A stretch of 64,000 nt of DNA, taken from the NCBI GenBank assembly GCA_900169975.1, contig LT827126.1, positions 930,001 through 994,000 of the forward strand. The letters run 5' to 3'. Position numbers and translations under genes: made by a program. Source of the DNA: Pseudoflavonifractor sp. Marseille-P3106. Its GTDB lineage: Bacteria > Bacillota > Clostridia > Oscillospirales > Oscillospiraceae. The notes beneath the pieces are model-generated. The model saw only the letters and a list, made by a program, of their open reading frames with translations, ran no database searches and had not been told where the DNA came from. Position 1 is the first letter of the stretch, and each line of letters starts with the position of its first letter. Of this stretch, positions 10,116 to 18,336 are shown piece after piece.

Positions 10116-10358
10116 TCAAGCCAGAAGAGCTGCTACGGCGGAACCCACAGCCAGACCGCAGGCGCGGCCCAGATCCTTCATGGTATATCCGCGCTCCACG
10201 CCCACACTTTGCGCTTCGCAAAGGCGGACAATGGGCTCCGTCACCCGGGGATCGGCGTCATCAGCCAGCAGCACCACCTGGGCTGTCCCGGCTTCCAGAG
10301 CCCGTCTGACCTGCTTGGCGCCCACGACTTTTGATTGTCCGGAGAGATCCGAGCGCAT
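10116..10358 (-). CDS. L7Ae/L30e-like ribosomal protein (YbxF type)
   Basis: 80-aa small kink-turn RNA-binding protein. It has the L7Ae/L30e fold pattern: VVGAKQVRRALEAGTAQVVLLADDADP, then a central helix and GVERGYTMKDLGRACGL near the end. YbxF-like genes sit directly before rpsL in Firmicutes, as here. It is first in the operon behind a strong promoter. Confidence 0.9.
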   Translation of the reverse strand: MRSDLSGQSKVVGAKQVRRALEAGTAQVVLLADDADPRVTEPIVRLCEAQSVGVERGYTMKDLGRACGLAVGSAVAALLA

Positions 10359-10427
10359 TGGTCAGCCTCCTATTCTGGAAATGGGCATAATGGTGCCCTC
10401 TTAATGGGGATACCCACACAAGAATGG

Positions 10428-10456
10428 ATTATATCATACCGCTATTATGAAGTCAA
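10428..10456 (-). promoter_or_regulatory. str operon promoter
   Basis: Minus-strand -35 TTGACT (10456-10451), exactly 17 bp, and -10 TATAAT (10433-10428). The leader to the L7Ae-like gene is about 65 nt. No rpoBC lies upstream, so the str operon starts here. Confidence 0.85.
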
Positions 10457-10499
10457 GAAATTTTTCACGTCAAAAAGTCTTTTCCCCTTACGGCCCCAA

Positions 10500-10529
10500 A
10501 GGAAGCGGGCGGCCCTTCAGCCGCCCGCT
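10500..10529 (-). terminator. hairpin terminator after sfsA
   Basis: Inverted repeat AGCGGGCGG / CCGCCCGCT between sfsA and the str promoter. On the minus strand it is followed by only a short T-containing tract, so termination efficiency is uncertain. Confidence 0.5.
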
Positions 10530-10554
10530 CCTACCTTATAAAGGATGCATGCAC

Positions 10555-11256
10555 TCACAGTCTGACGGGGACCCGCCTCGTCAGCGTGACCTCCTCCGGC
10601 GTAACAGCGCACTCATAAGCCAGCACATCTACTCCCGCCTGTTCCGCCTGGCGGAGTGCTGCGCCAAAAGCCGGGTGGGTACGGTCATTGGGCGAGAAGC
10701 CTGAGACGCCCTCCATCTGGATGACAAAACAGACGGCGGCCTCATACCCCTCTGTCCGGGCCCGGATGAGCTCCTCCAGATGCTTCACCCCACGTTGCGT
10801 GGGCGCGTCCGGAAACCAGGCCCACCCCTCTTCCTCCAGCGTACAGCCCTTCACTTCCACAAACCCCCGGGCAGGGGGCCCGTTGGGCAAAGGGCTGTTC
10901 CCTTCCCAATAAAAATCAAACCTGGAATTTCCCCAGACAGTTTCGGGTCGAAGCAGTGTCAATCCAGAGCGGAACTTTCCGCTCTCGGCCCACTCTCGAA
11001 AAAGTTGGTTGGGCGCCTGAGCGTCCATGTTGATCAGTCTCTTCCCCTTCTCTACCGCCACCAAATCAAATTGAGTCTTACGGGCAGGGTTGTCCGCTTT
11101 TGCCAGATATACGGAAGCCCCCGGCACCAGCAGTTCCCGGCAGCGCCCCGTATTCTTCACATGGACGGCAAGCTCCTCCCCGTTCAGAGCGACCCGGGCA
11201 ATAAAACGGTTCGGCCGCGTCAAAAAAGTTGCCTTTTGAATGGTGTGATATCTCAT
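10555..11256 (-). CDS. sfsA: SfsA family DNA/RNA nuclease-fold protein
   Basis: 233 aa, the usual SfsA length. It has the N-terminal FIARV segment with HVKNTGRCRELLVPGA, then SRFDFYW and FVEVKGCTLE (PD-(D/E)xK-like core), and FSPNDRTHPAF near the end. Named for sugar-fermentation stimulation in E. coli; its exact role here is not known. Single gene. The start at 11256 has GGAGAGAA just upstream. Confidence 0.92.
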   Translation of the reverse strand: MRYHTIQKATFLTRPNRFIARVALNGEELAVHVKNTGRCRELLVPGASVYLAKADNPARKTQFDLVAVEKGKRLINMDAQAPNQLFREWAESGKFRSGLTLLRPETVWGNSRFDFYWEGNSPLPNGPPARGFVEVKGCTLEEEGWAWFPDAPTQRGVKHLEELIRARTEGYEAAVCFVIQMEGVSGFSPNDRTHPAFGAALRQAEQAGVDVLAYECAVTPEEVTLTRRVPVRL

Positions 11257-11343
11257 GTTCTCTCCCCTGCCCTTTGACTTTTCATTCTATTACAAATCTC
11301 TCCACCTGTATTCATCACATGCCTCCGCGCATCTCAAAACCCG

Positions 11344-11372
11344 TTGCCCACCGGCCGCGGTTGTGCTATGAT
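11344..11372 (+). promoter_or_regulatory. promoter of the XRE gene at 11405
   Basis: TTGCCC (11344-11349), 17-bp spacer, TATGAT (11367-11372), 33 bp before the start, followed by an AAGGAGGG ribosome site. Confidence 0.55.
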
Positions 11373-11404
11373 ACAGGAAACTGCAAATAAGGAGGGACCC
11401 TTCT

Positions 11405-11863
11405 ATGGTTACTATGGCACAGCGAATCGAGGCACTGCGCACTGAGCGGAATCTGAGCCGCCCGGCCCTGGCTGCCTCTCTTGGCTTCCCCAGGCTGTCG
11501 ATTGAAAAATTTGAGACGGGGCGTCAGACTCCCACGCAGGAGCAGCAGAGCAAAATCGCTGCCTTTTTTGATGTCTCTCTGTTCTATCTCCGGGGTGAGA
11601 GCAACGACCGCACCACCATGGACAACTGGATGAACGCAGACTTTTCCGATACGGCGGCCAACGCGCCGGTCCCCGCATCCAAACGCCCGGCGTCCCAGGC
11701 CGCCACCACCCCTTCCGGCGAACAGGGAACCATGTTTGACGCGCTCCTCTCCGGCCGAAAGTTTCAGGATGCGCTGCGCGCCGCGGTATTGGACGCCCTG
11801 CGTTCCTCTGAGGGACAGGCACTTCTGTCCCAGGCCATTCGGAAAGAGCTCAGGACGCCCTGA
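11405..11863 (+). CDS. XRE-family HTH protein
   Basis: 152 aa. Residues 3-62 are a cro/C1-type HTH (AQRIEALRTERNLSRPALAASLGFPRLSIEKFETGR, then PTQEQQSKIAAFFDVSLFYLRGE). The C-terminal part is low-complexity and ends in an amphipathic helix (FQDALRAAVLDALRSSEGQALL), perhaps for multimerisation. Monocistronic, with a strong terminator. Its target is unknown. Confidence 0.8.
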   Translation: MVTMAQRIEALRTERNLSRPALAASLGFPRLSIEKFETGRQTPTQEQQSKIAAFFDVSLFYLRGESNDRTTMDNWMNADFSDTAANAPVPASKRPASQAATTPSGEQGTMFDALLSGRKFQDALRAAVLDALRSSEGQALLSQAIRKELRTP

Positions 11864-11882
11864 TCCAACGATATCCGCAGCA

Positions 11883-11925
11883 AGCGGCGGGCGAGGCCAT
11901 CCGGCCTCGCCCGCCGCTTATGTTT
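11883..11925 (+). terminator. terminator after the XRE gene
   Basis: Long GC-rich hairpin AAGCGGCGGGCGAGGCC / GGCCTCGCCCGCCGCTT with a 5-nt loop, followed by ATGTTT. It lies 20 bp after the stop. Confidence 0.85.
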
Positions 11926-11942
11926 CCTCTGACCCAGATTGC

Positions 11943-12098
11943 TCAGCAGCCACAGCCATTGTTGCATCCGCAGCCGTTGTTGCAGCCACAGCCGCCCCAA
12001 CCGCCGCCGCAGCAGCAGCAAATGATAATAAGGATCAGGATAATCCACAGGCAGCCTCCGCCGCCAAAGCCGCCACAGCCGTTATTGCAGCACCCCAT
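11943..12098 (-). CDS. small Cys/Gly-rich protein with one hydrophobic segment
   Basis: 51 aa starting at ATG 12098 (GGGAGG 9 nt upstream). The composition is extreme: CCNNGCGG at the start, a hydrophobic stretch LWIILILIII, then CCCC and repeated CGCNNGCG. Such proteins are often labelled chorion-class high-cysteine proteins in Oscillospiraceae. Possibly membrane-tethered and metal- or redox-binding. A longer frame to 12161 lacks a ribosome site. Confidence 0.65.
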   Translation of the reverse strand: MGCCNNGCGGFGGGGCLWIILILIIICCCCGGGWGGCGCNNGCGCNNGCGC

Positions 12099-12179
12099 AC
12101 AGAAGTACCTCCCAAAAGAAGATTTGAAGTCCGGTAGGCTTCTTCCCCTGCCCGGCTTCAATCCATCTTATGCGGGGGC

Positions 12180-12842
12180 TTACAAAGGGTTCTCACTGCT
12201 CGGCAATTCCTCCATCGTTCCCACGCACCGGTTGATGGGGGTGCCAAGCCGATAAAACTTTTCCTCGTAATCCGTCATAATCCCACGCGGACCATTCTCA
12301 TGGAGGTTGCGTGTGACCTCAGACAGGCGGAATCCCGCCTTCGGAAATTGAAACAGCGACCACTCAAATAGGTCATGGTTGTCTGTTTTAAAATGGACCT
12401 CTCCCCCACTGCTCAGCACCTTACGGTACCGCAGAAGAAATCCCGGGTGGGTCAGACGGCGTTTGGCATATCGCGCTCCAGGCCACGGATCACAGAAGTT
12501 GACGTAGATCCGATCCACTTCTCCAGAAGCAAAATACGCCTCCAGATCCGCAGCATCGGCGTCAATAAAAAAGACGTTTTTCAAATCCAAATCCCGCGCC
12601 CGCTCTGCAGCAATCACCATTGCATCCGGGATCCGCTCCACTGCAATGATCAAAGCCTCCGGTTCAGCCTGGGCCGTACCAACAGTAAAACGTCCCTTTC
12701 CGCAGCCCAGTTCCACCCGCAGTTCACCGGCCGTTGGCATTAGCTCCCTCCAGCGCCCCCGAAAGCTCTTTGGATCAGCAATCACCAAGCCGCCGCAAGC
12801 CTCCAGCCGCGGGATCAAATTGGGCTTTTTTCTCATTCGCAC
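12180..12842 (-). CDS. trmB: tRNA (guanine-N7-)-methyltransferase
   Basis: 220-aa SAM-dependent enzyme that makes m7G46 in tRNA. It has the SAM motif VELGCGKGRF, the acidic loop AVERIPDAMV, the TrmB motif YVNFCDPWPGARYAKRRLTHP and HFKTDNHDLFEWS. Full length. Start ATG at 12842. Confidence 0.95.
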   Translation of the reverse strand: MRMRKKPNLIPRLEACGGLVIADPKSFRGRWRELMPTAGELRVELGCGKGRFTVGTAQAEPEALIIAVERIPDAMVIAAERARDLDLKNVFFIDADAADLEAYFASGEVDRIYVNFCDPWPGARYAKRRLTHPGFLLRYRKVLSSGGEVHFKTDNHDLFEWSLFQFPKAGFRLSEVTRNLHENGPRGIMTDYEEKFYRLGTPINRCVGTMEELPSSENPL

Positions 12843-12884
12843 GGTCTTTCCCTCATTTCAGAAAATTGTGAGATCTGTGATTGT

Positions 12885-12913
12885 AGAATAACACAGGGAA
12901 AGAATTCTTGCAA
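12885..12913 (-). promoter_or_regulatory. promoter of trmB
   Basis: Minus-strand TTGCAA (12913-12908), 17-bp spacer and TATTCT (12890-12885), 43 bp before trmB. The rest of the 12843-13164 gap shows no gene; a TATAAT at 13143-13148 faces the tRNA-Pro sequences. Confidence 0.45.
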
Positions 12914-13160
12914 TCCTGTCGGCCTTATTATATAATAATAAATAATCATAGGGCAGTAAAAAATACAAGTGTTTTTTGGGCGCGCAGATTGTTCATCAGC
13001 GAAGGCTTTTACCGAACCCCGAAAGCGCCTGAAGCACTGGCAGTAGCGGCACTGCGCCGGTTGCAAATCATCTTTGAAATCCCTGTAAGAGAACAGGAGT
13101 ATTCACAGACAACGAATACTAGGAAAACTCTTTTCGGTATGTTATAATGGCAAAAAGTCA

Positions 13161-13204
13161 ATATCCGGGTGTAGCGCAGTTGGTAGCGCGCTTGCTTTGG
13201 GAGC
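13161..13204 (+). repeat. 5' half of a tRNA-Pro gene, direct repeat (attachment-site scar)
   Basis: 44 bp identical to the start of the intact tRNA-Pro (repeated at 13344-13387), from 4 bp upstream of the tRNA through the anticodon loop TTTGGGAGC. After 13204 the anticodon stem is broken and no T-arm fits. Between the two copies lie 139 bp unrelated to tRNA, carrying tandem TTGACCACA-type repeats. This is the pattern of a deleted tRNA-integrating element. Confidence 0.75.
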
Positions 13205-13309
13205 GTGAGGCCCAGGCTCGAGCCGTAGTTCTCGGAAAACCCGGAAAGCCTTGGGACAGTTGGGCTGACAGCACTTTCCACCTCGCCGGTAACTGGTCAA
13301 AAATCGGCG

Positions 13310-13330
13310 TTGACCACATGTTTGACCACA
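13310..13330 (+). repeat. tandem TTGACCACA repeats, candidate arm-type integrase sites
   Basis: Two direct copies of TTGACCACA about 11 bp apart, one helical turn. They recur, with a nearby CTGGTCAA, at 30141-30161 next to the other tRNA-Pro remnant. The pattern fits arm-type Int or Xis sites; alternatively it is the 3' end of a lost integrase gene. Confidence 0.4.
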
Positions 13331-13347
13331 ATTGGAAAATTTCATAT

Positions 13348-13423
13348 CCGGGTGTAGCGCAGTTGGTAGCGCGCTTGCTTTGGGAGCAAGATGCCGGGAG
13401 TTCGAGTCTCCCCACTCGGACCA
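13348..13423 (+). tRNA. tRNA-Pro (anticodon TGG)
   Basis: 76 nt including the encoded CCA. The acceptor CCGGGTG pairs with CACTCGG (one G-T). The anticodon stem is CTTGC/GCAAG with loop TTTGGGA and anticodon TGG at 13381-13383. The T arm is GGGAG-TTCGAGT-CTCCC. A terminator follows 7 bp later. Its first 40 nt are duplicated at 13165. Confidence 0.95.
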
Positions 13424-13430
13424 ACTTTGT

Positions 13431-13468
13431 CAGAAAAACCGTCCAAAATGGCGGTTTTTCTGCGTTTA
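13431..13468 (+). terminator. tRNA-Pro terminator
   Basis: Hairpin CAGAAAAACCG / CGGTTTTTCTG with loop, then TGCGTTTATT. It lies just downstream of the tRNA. Confidence 0.7.
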
Positions 13469-13510
13469 TTGGTTAATTTTATTGTTATTTGCGAACCGTG
13501 GAGGTGTAAC

Positions 13511-13888
13511 ATGGGGGTAGCTTCTGTTTCCGAGTATGTGGCATCGTTAAATGAAGAGCAACAGCGACATATCTGCGCATTCATAGAATTTATGAATACG
13601 GAATTTCCCCAGCTGACCAATAAGATCTCCTTCTCTATGCCCATGTGGCTGGTGGGGAAAAAGATGAATGAAGGATATGTGGCAGTTTCTGCAGCGAAAA
13701 ACCATTTCTCCATCCATTTTTCCGATGAGGAGTTTCTGAATCGTTTAGCAGTGAGTCTGCCTGCATGTAAAAAGGGGAAGCGATGTATCAACATCAAATA
13801 CGGGGATGAGCAGTCCCTCTATGCAGTCGAAGAAAGAATCAGCGATTTTCTGAAGATCTTTGGCTCTGAAGGGAGTTCCTCCCGATGA
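13511..13888 (+). CDS. DUF1801 (YdhG-like) protein
   Basis: 125-aa cytoplasmic protein of the DUF1801 fold: SVSEYVASLNEEQQRHICAF, ISFSMPMWLVGKKMNEGYVAVSAAKNHFSIHF. The ATG at 13511 follows GGAGGTG by 6 nt. A longer frame running back into the tRNA is rejected. It overlaps the next gene by ATGA, so the two are translationally coupled. The function of the family is unknown. Confidence 0.8.
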   Translation: MGVASVSEYVASLNEEQQRHICAFIEFMNTEFPQLTNKISFSMPMWLVGKKMNEGYVAVSAAKNHFSIHFSDEEFLNRLAVSLPACKKGKRCINIKYGDEQSLYAVEERISDFLKIFGSEGSSSR

Positions 13889-14238
13889 AGGGCACAGAGG
13901 AAATCGGCTGCTGCGGCGCCTACTGCAAGACCTGCCGTGAATTTGAGAAGACCTGCAAGGGCTGCAAACCGGGGTATCTGGACGGCTCTCGGGATTTGGG
14001 CCGGGCCAAATGCAGGATGAAGAAATGCTGCTTGACGAAAGGCCACATCACCTGCGCGGACTGCGAGGAATATGACCGCTGTGAGATCATTCAGACCTTT
14101 CTCAACCACCCCGGCTACAAATACGGCAAGTACAAGCAGGCCCTGGAATTCATCTGCGCCCACGGCTACTCTGCCTTTCTGAAAGTGGCGGAGCATTGGA
14201 AAAGCGCATACGGTAAGTATCCGAAACAAAGACCCTGA
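13885..14238 (+). CDS. DUF3795 cysteine-rich protein
   Basis: 117 aa with many paired cysteines (CCGAYCKTCREFEKTCKGC, then CRMKKCCLTKGHITCADC), a probable zinc or Fe-S binding domain of the DUF3795 family. It shares an ATGA overlap with the DUF1801 gene and ends at a clear terminator. Specific role not known. Confidence 0.82.
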   Translation: MKGTEEIGCCGAYCKTCREFEKTCKGCKPGYLDGSRDLGRAKCRMKKCCLTKGHITCADCEEYDRCEIIQTFLNHPGYKYGKYKQALEFICAHGYSAFLKVAEHWKSAYGKYPKQRP

Positions 14239-14245
14239 GAAAAAT

Positions 14246-14297
14246 CGTACCGCCCACTGAACATCTACGGATTTCAGTGGGTGGTACGGTTTGTTTT
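14246..14297 (+). terminator. terminator after DUF1801-DUF3795
   Basis: Hairpin CGTACCGCCCACTGA / TCAGTGGGTGGTACG, then GTTTGTTTT. Confidence 0.85.
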
Positions 14298-14334
14298 ATG
14301 GCAAAGTGTTTGATATACTTAAAAATGAGATTCC

Positions 14335-14362
14335 TTGCTGTTTTTATCAATTTATATATAAT
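14335..14362 (+). promoter_or_regulatory. candidate promoter of the duplicated HEPN-like gene
   Basis: TTGCTG (14335-14340), 16-bp spacer, TATAAT (14357-14362), in AT-rich DNA 110 bp before the gene. Confidence 0.4.
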
Positions 14363-14472
14363 GAAACCACAATAGATTTTCTGCTTGGAATAGTGTTAGT
14401 ATATTTTTTTAAAGTGTGTACTGAGCGATGGATTGGTTCTCAATTAAATCGTTTTAAGGAAGTTGGATTGAA

Positions 14473-15672
14473 ATGGTGCTTGACTACAAGTGGGTACGAC
14501 CAGATATGGATCTGTTTCATGTTGGTGTAAATAGCACGTATCAAATTACCTTTAACAACAGTGGTAAATTAGAAATCGATTTTTACAACTATGCCTGCAA
14601 TTTTTACGATGCCGCCCACAATATTATTCATTATTTATGTGAAGAAGCAGCTACAAAACACGATATTAGGAAATTGGATTTATGGTACTTTGCAATGATT
14701 TATCTGTATCGACAGAGTTTAGAATTATTGCTTAAAGCAAGTATATTTCAAACGGTAACAGATATTGCAAATAGAAAAGAAGTTACAGGAAGAATTCGAC
14801 ACGATCTTAAACAAGCGTTTGAAACACTTACTAAAATAAGACGGCTCTCAATAGACGAGAACGAAAATGCAAAATGGTTGATGAATTACTTATCCGACAT
14901 TTCTAAAATCGATAAAGAATCGGATATGTTTCGATACCCGTTTGGGAATAGTTGTAATATTTTGTTTAAAGAACAAACAAATGTTTCTTTGGTAGCGACA
15001 CACAACAATATGACTAAGGCCTATCATGTCATTAAAAGCATTTATGATGATGGTGTCTTTACTAAAAAAGAATATGAAGCAAATTTGCCACAGTTAATAA
15101 TTGAAGGTGGAAGGTATTATCAACAAAGTGTGGTTGGATATGAGTATAATAGGTTCAAGTTTCATCCGTACTTTTCATCGTATATGGAGGTCGGCAACTA
15201 TTTAAGAGACATTATCATAACCAAAAACGAGAATAGATTTTTTATGCCAATGTGTTATCTATATAGAAATGCCATTGAGCTTGGACTTAAGAGACTAATT
15301 ATCGAAGATAGTCACATGAGTTTTGCAGAAGCGCTTAGAACAATCCGAAAGAAAAAGCATAGCATTCTCGGTTTATGGAATAGCATCCGGGAAGAGATCA
15401 AGAAATATGCAAATTCTCCCGAAGACGATGATTCTCTAAATGATTCACAACAATATATCCAGGCCTTTCATAATTTTGACCAAAGTTCGGATTTATTTCG
15501 GTATCCCTGCAATAAAAATATGAGCGTTTATTTTCTACAACCTCAAAAATTCGACATTAAAAATGTATCCTCATGCTTTGAAGAACTGTGCCATTTTTTG
15601 GATGCAGTTGATACTATGATAAGTGAACTTAAAGGATATGAAGCAGAACTGGCAAGCTATTATGACTATTGA
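14473..15672 (+). CDS. internally duplicated alpha-helical protein, HEPN-like
   Basis: 399 aa, unrecognised family. Two homologous halves are visible. Each has YLYR-x2-[LI]-E-L-x-LK (YLYRQSLELLLK about 75-86; YLYRNAIELGLK about 258-269), then a KHS/RHD motif, then [SD]-x-x-x-SD[ML]FRYP near the end of the half. The R-x-x-[LI]-E-L-x-LK pattern resembles HEPN domains of toxin and abortive-infection RNases, so a defence or toxin role is possible. The gene is clearly AT-rich compared with its neighbours, which suggests transfer. Confidence 0.6.
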   Translation: MVLDYKWVRPDMDLFHVGVNSTYQITFNNSGKLEIDFYNYACNFYDAAHNIIHYLCEEAATKHDIRKLDLWYFAMIYLYRQSLELLLKASIFQTVTDIANRKEVTGRIRHDLKQAFETLTKIRRLSIDENENAKWLMNYLSDISKIDKESDMFRYPFGNSCNILFKEQTNVSLVATHNNMTKAYHVIKSIYDDGVFTKKEYEANLPQLIIEGGRYYQQSVVGYEYNRFKFHPYFSSYMEVGNYLRDIIITKNENRFFMPMCYLYRNAIELGLKRLIIEDSHMSFAEALRTIRKKKHSILGLWNSIREEIKKYANSPEDDDSLNDSQQYIQAFHNFDQSSDLFRYPCNKNMSVYFLQPQKFDIKNVSSCFEELCHFLDAVDTMISELKGYEAELASYYDY

Positions 15673-15787
15673 AGAACTACAGCTATTTTCTAACATGCAG
15701 ATGGGCACCTAACAATGCATATATTTGCAATTATTAAAGACTTTGTTAGAGCGATATTATATCTCATATATTGACAGGAGGAAGTAG

Positions 15788-16320
15788 ATGAAAGTTATCT
15801 GCTATGGAGATTCCAACACCTATGGCTACGATCCCTACTCCTGGCTGGGTGGGCGCAATGACGCAGATAGTCGGTGGGTAGATATTCTGGCATTTGAAAC
15901 TGGTTGGGAAGTTTACAACATGGGTCAGAATGGCCGGGAAATTCCCAGGTCAGTGCCACTTTTCCCGCAGACACTGACCTGCTGATCGTTATGCTTGGCA
16001 CCAATAATCTCCTCCAGGGCCGCAGCCCGGAGAAGGCCGCCAACAAACTGGAGGACTTTCTCTCCAGCCTATCGCTGAAACCTAATCAAATCCTGCTGAT
16101 TGCGCCGCCACCCATGTCCTTTGGTGAATGGGTAGCCAGTCAGCAACTCATTGACGATTCCCATACCTTTGCCGGGTACTGCCAAAGCCTCGCCCAGCGG
16201 CTTGCTACCAATTTTATAAACGCCGAGGACTGGGATATTCCCCTTGCCTATGACGGCGTGCATTTTACAGAGCAGGGCCATAAAGCTTTTGCAGAGAAAC
16301 TTTTGGAGGCACTTAGATGA
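15788..16320 (+). pseudogene. SGNH/GDSL hydrolase, frameshifted
   Basis: Begins MKVICYGDSNTYGYDP (block I, Ser9) behind AGGAGG. Around 15945-15950 the frame is lost. The rest continues in another frame with VMLGTNN (block III) and DGVHFTEQGH (block V, Asp/His), to 16320. A single missing base would restore one chain of about 177 aa. Either a real inactivated esterase or a sequencing error. Its stop overlaps the next ATG (ATGA). Confidence 0.8.
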
Positions 16321-16697
16321 AACGAATTTTACCTATACTTTTGACTTTTTTCTTGCTGCTTACTGGATGCGGTGGGAATGGTTCCGACAGTTCATACCAG
16401 CAGATTACCCAGGAAGAAGCCAAAGAAATGATGGATACCGAAGAGGTTATCATCCTGGATGTGCGGGAGCAAGACGAATATGATAGCGGCCATATCCCTG
16501 ACGCTGTTTTGCTGCCAGTAGGAACCATCAACGAAGACACGGCCGCCGAAGTGATCCCCGAGAAGGACTCCAAGGTCCTGGTCTACTGCCGTAGCGGAAA
16601 CCGTAGCAAAACAGCCTCTTCCACTTTGGTAGAACTGGGCTACACCAATATCTACGAGTTTGGGGGCATCAATACCTGGCCCTATGAGACGGAATAA
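16317..16697 (+). CDS. rhodanese-domain lipoprotein
   Basis: 126 aa. Signal sequence KRILPILLTFFLLLTGC with a lipobox LLTGC (acylated Cys18), so probably anchored outside the membrane. The single rhodanese domain has ILDVREQDEYDSGHIPDA and the active loop VYCRSGNRS (catalytic Cys). Likely sulfur or redox transfer. ATGA overlap with the frameshifted hydrolase. Confidence 0.88.
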   Translation: MKRILPILLTFFLLLTGCGGNGSDSSYQQITQEEAKEMMDTEEVIILDVREQDEYDSGHIPDAVLLPVGTINEDTAAEVIPEKDSKVLVYCRSGNRSKTASSTLVELGYTNIYEFGGINTWPYETE

Positions 16698-16726
16698 GCC
16701 GCAAATAGGTACAAAGCAAAAAACAA

Positions 16727-16770
16727 AAGCCATCCGCATGCGAACTCCGTCTGCGGATGGCTTATTTCTA
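16727..16770. terminator. bidirectional terminator between rhodanese gene and integrase
   Basis: Hairpin AAGCCATCCGCA / TGCGGATGGCTT with A-rich left and T-rich right flanks, placed between convergent genes. Confidence 0.8.
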
Positions 16771-18336
16771 TTGCCTCAGCATTTTTTGTACCATCTCATA
16801 GTGCCTCGCTACCGTATGCCGGGTCACCTTAGCCCCCTTGGCAATGGTGCTATAATTCGTCTCGTCTGGGTAAATCTTCATATACTCCCAGATCTGCCGT
16901 TGCTTCTTGGTGAGTTTCTCAGGCGATGGGAGCCCTCGCAGCCGGTCCAGGATTGCCTTCCGTTCGGCATTCAGCTGTTGGATGAGCACCTTCAGCTTCT
17001 CCTCACACTCTTCACGGGTATGGGCGTAGACGCATTTGGAGTGCTTGGTGCCGTCCGGCCAGGTGGGCGAGTAGCGCCCCTCAAAGAGGTGGTCGTTGAT
17101 CTGGGAGATGCAGCCAGTTCCCGGCTTTCGGGTGCGCCTCATGACTGGCTGGAAGTCGGTGAGCGGATTTGCCTCAGTAGAGTCCTCCGCCACCTCATTG
17201 CCCAGCCCCCGGTCGATCTTAGCGGCAGCTTCACTCAGCATATCGCCGGTGATGTGGGTGTAGATGTCCAGTGTAGTCGCCGCCGATACATGGCCCAGCA
17301 TGGCGGAGAGGGTCTTGATGTCCATGCCGTTCTCCAGCGCCATGGTGGCAAAGGTATGACGCAGATCGTGAAATCTGATTTGCTTGCACTCGGCCCGCTC
17401 CAGAATGATATGGAGCCGCCGGAGCATGGAGCCGGGTGTGAGCGGCATATCCAAATTCTTCGGAGAGGGGAATAGCCACCGGGACTTTGCCGTTTTTCGG
17501 TATTCCCGGAACACCTCCACCACGGCAGGCGGCAACACCAATTTGCGGATAGAGGCTTTTGTCTTGGGGACACTCAGCTGCATCTTTCCATTTACCTCAT
17601 AGACCTGTTTGGTCACAGACAGTGTTCCGGTATCCAAATCCAGGTCGGACCATTGGAGGGCCAGCAGTTCTCCTCGGCGAAGGCCAGTGGATAAGTCCAG
17701 CAGGAACAGCTCAAAGTATCCGTCCGCCTTGGCCTGAATGAGAAAGCGCTGGAGTTCCTGGCGTGACAGCACTTGCATCTCCCGGCTCCGCTTGGGCGGA
17801 AGCTTACAGCCTACCGCAGGATTGGTTCGGACCAGGTTCTCCTGCACCGCTTGATCCAGCGCTGCCCGACATTTGGCGTGACACATCCGCACCATCCGAT
17901 CGGACAGGCCCTTCCCATATTGTTCGGTGCGAACGAGCCGTCCCTCCTTTTTCAGGTGGGCATAGAATTGCTGGAGGTCCTTCTGGGTCAACTGGCACAA
18001 TGGAATCTTGCCCAGCTGCGGGATGATATGCTGATAGATGGTACTCTCATAAGTGTTCTGCGTGGCGGGGCGGAGACCGGACTTGATGTAAGTCTGATAC
18101 CAAAAGTCCATCCATTCACCGAAGGGCATATCGGCACAGATCTTCTCGGACTTGGCGCTGCCCACTGTCTCCATCAGCTTGGTCAGTTTTTCCTGGCACT
18201 CATGCTTGGTCTTGGCCAGCACATTTTTCGTTTTAGGAAGGCCCTTGTCGTCATATCCCACCACGACCCGGCCTTCCCAGCGGCCATCCTTGCGCTGCCT
18301 TATGGTGCCGGTTCCACTTTTTCGTTTCCTTGCCAT
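16768..18336 (-). CDS. tyrosine integrase with duplicated arm-binding-like domain and HTH tail
   Basis: 522 aa. N-terminal AP2-like arm-binding segment (KSGTGTIRQRKDGRWEGR, about 6-56), SAM-like core-binding domain (about 70-170) and a catalytic domain with Arg220, His323-x-x-Arg326, His349 and Tyr359. Unusually, after residue 400 a second copy of the N-terminal pattern appears (KPGTGCISQINDHLFEGR; EECEEKLKVLI), then a HTH-like tail (TNYSTIAKGAKVTRHTVARHY). Typical relatives stop near 400 aa. It overlaps the upstream integrase by 37 bp. Confidence 0.9.
   Translation of the reverse strand: MARKRKSGTGTIRQRKDGRWEGRVVVGYDDKGLPKTKNVLAKTKHECQEKLTKLMETVGSAKSEKICADMPFGEWMDFWYQTYIKSGLRPATQNTYESTIYQHIIPQLGKIPLCQLTQKDLQQFYAHLKKEGRLVRTEQYGKGLSDRMVRMCHAKCRAALDQAVQENLVRTNPAVGCKLPPKRSREMQVLSRQELQRFLIQAKADGYFELFLLDLSTGLRRGELLALQWSDLDLDTGTLSVTKQVYEVNGKMQLSVPKTKASIRKLVLPPAVVEVFREYRKTAKSRWLFPSPKNLDMPLTPGSMLRRLHIILERAECKQIRFHDLRHTFATMALENGMDIKTLSAMLGHVSAATTLDIYTHITGDMLSEAAAKIDRGLGNEVAEDSTEANPLTDFQPVMRRTRKPGTGCISQINDHLFEGRYSPTWPDGTKHSKCVYAHTREECEEKLKVLIQQLNAERKAILDRLRGLPSPEKLTKKQRQIWEYMKIYPDETNYSTIAKGAKVTRHTVARHYEMVQKMLRQ

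Noticed and set aside
11943-12161. 72-aa start for the Cys-rich protein
   Set aside because: No ribosome site; the ATG at 12098 has GGGAGG.
13165-13240. second tRNA-Pro gene
   Set aside because: Only the 5' half matches; the anticodon stem and T arm cannot pair, so it is a scar.
13158-13424. minus-strand small protein over the tRNA region
   Set aside because: It is just the translation of the tRNA-Pro antisense, a known annotation artefact.
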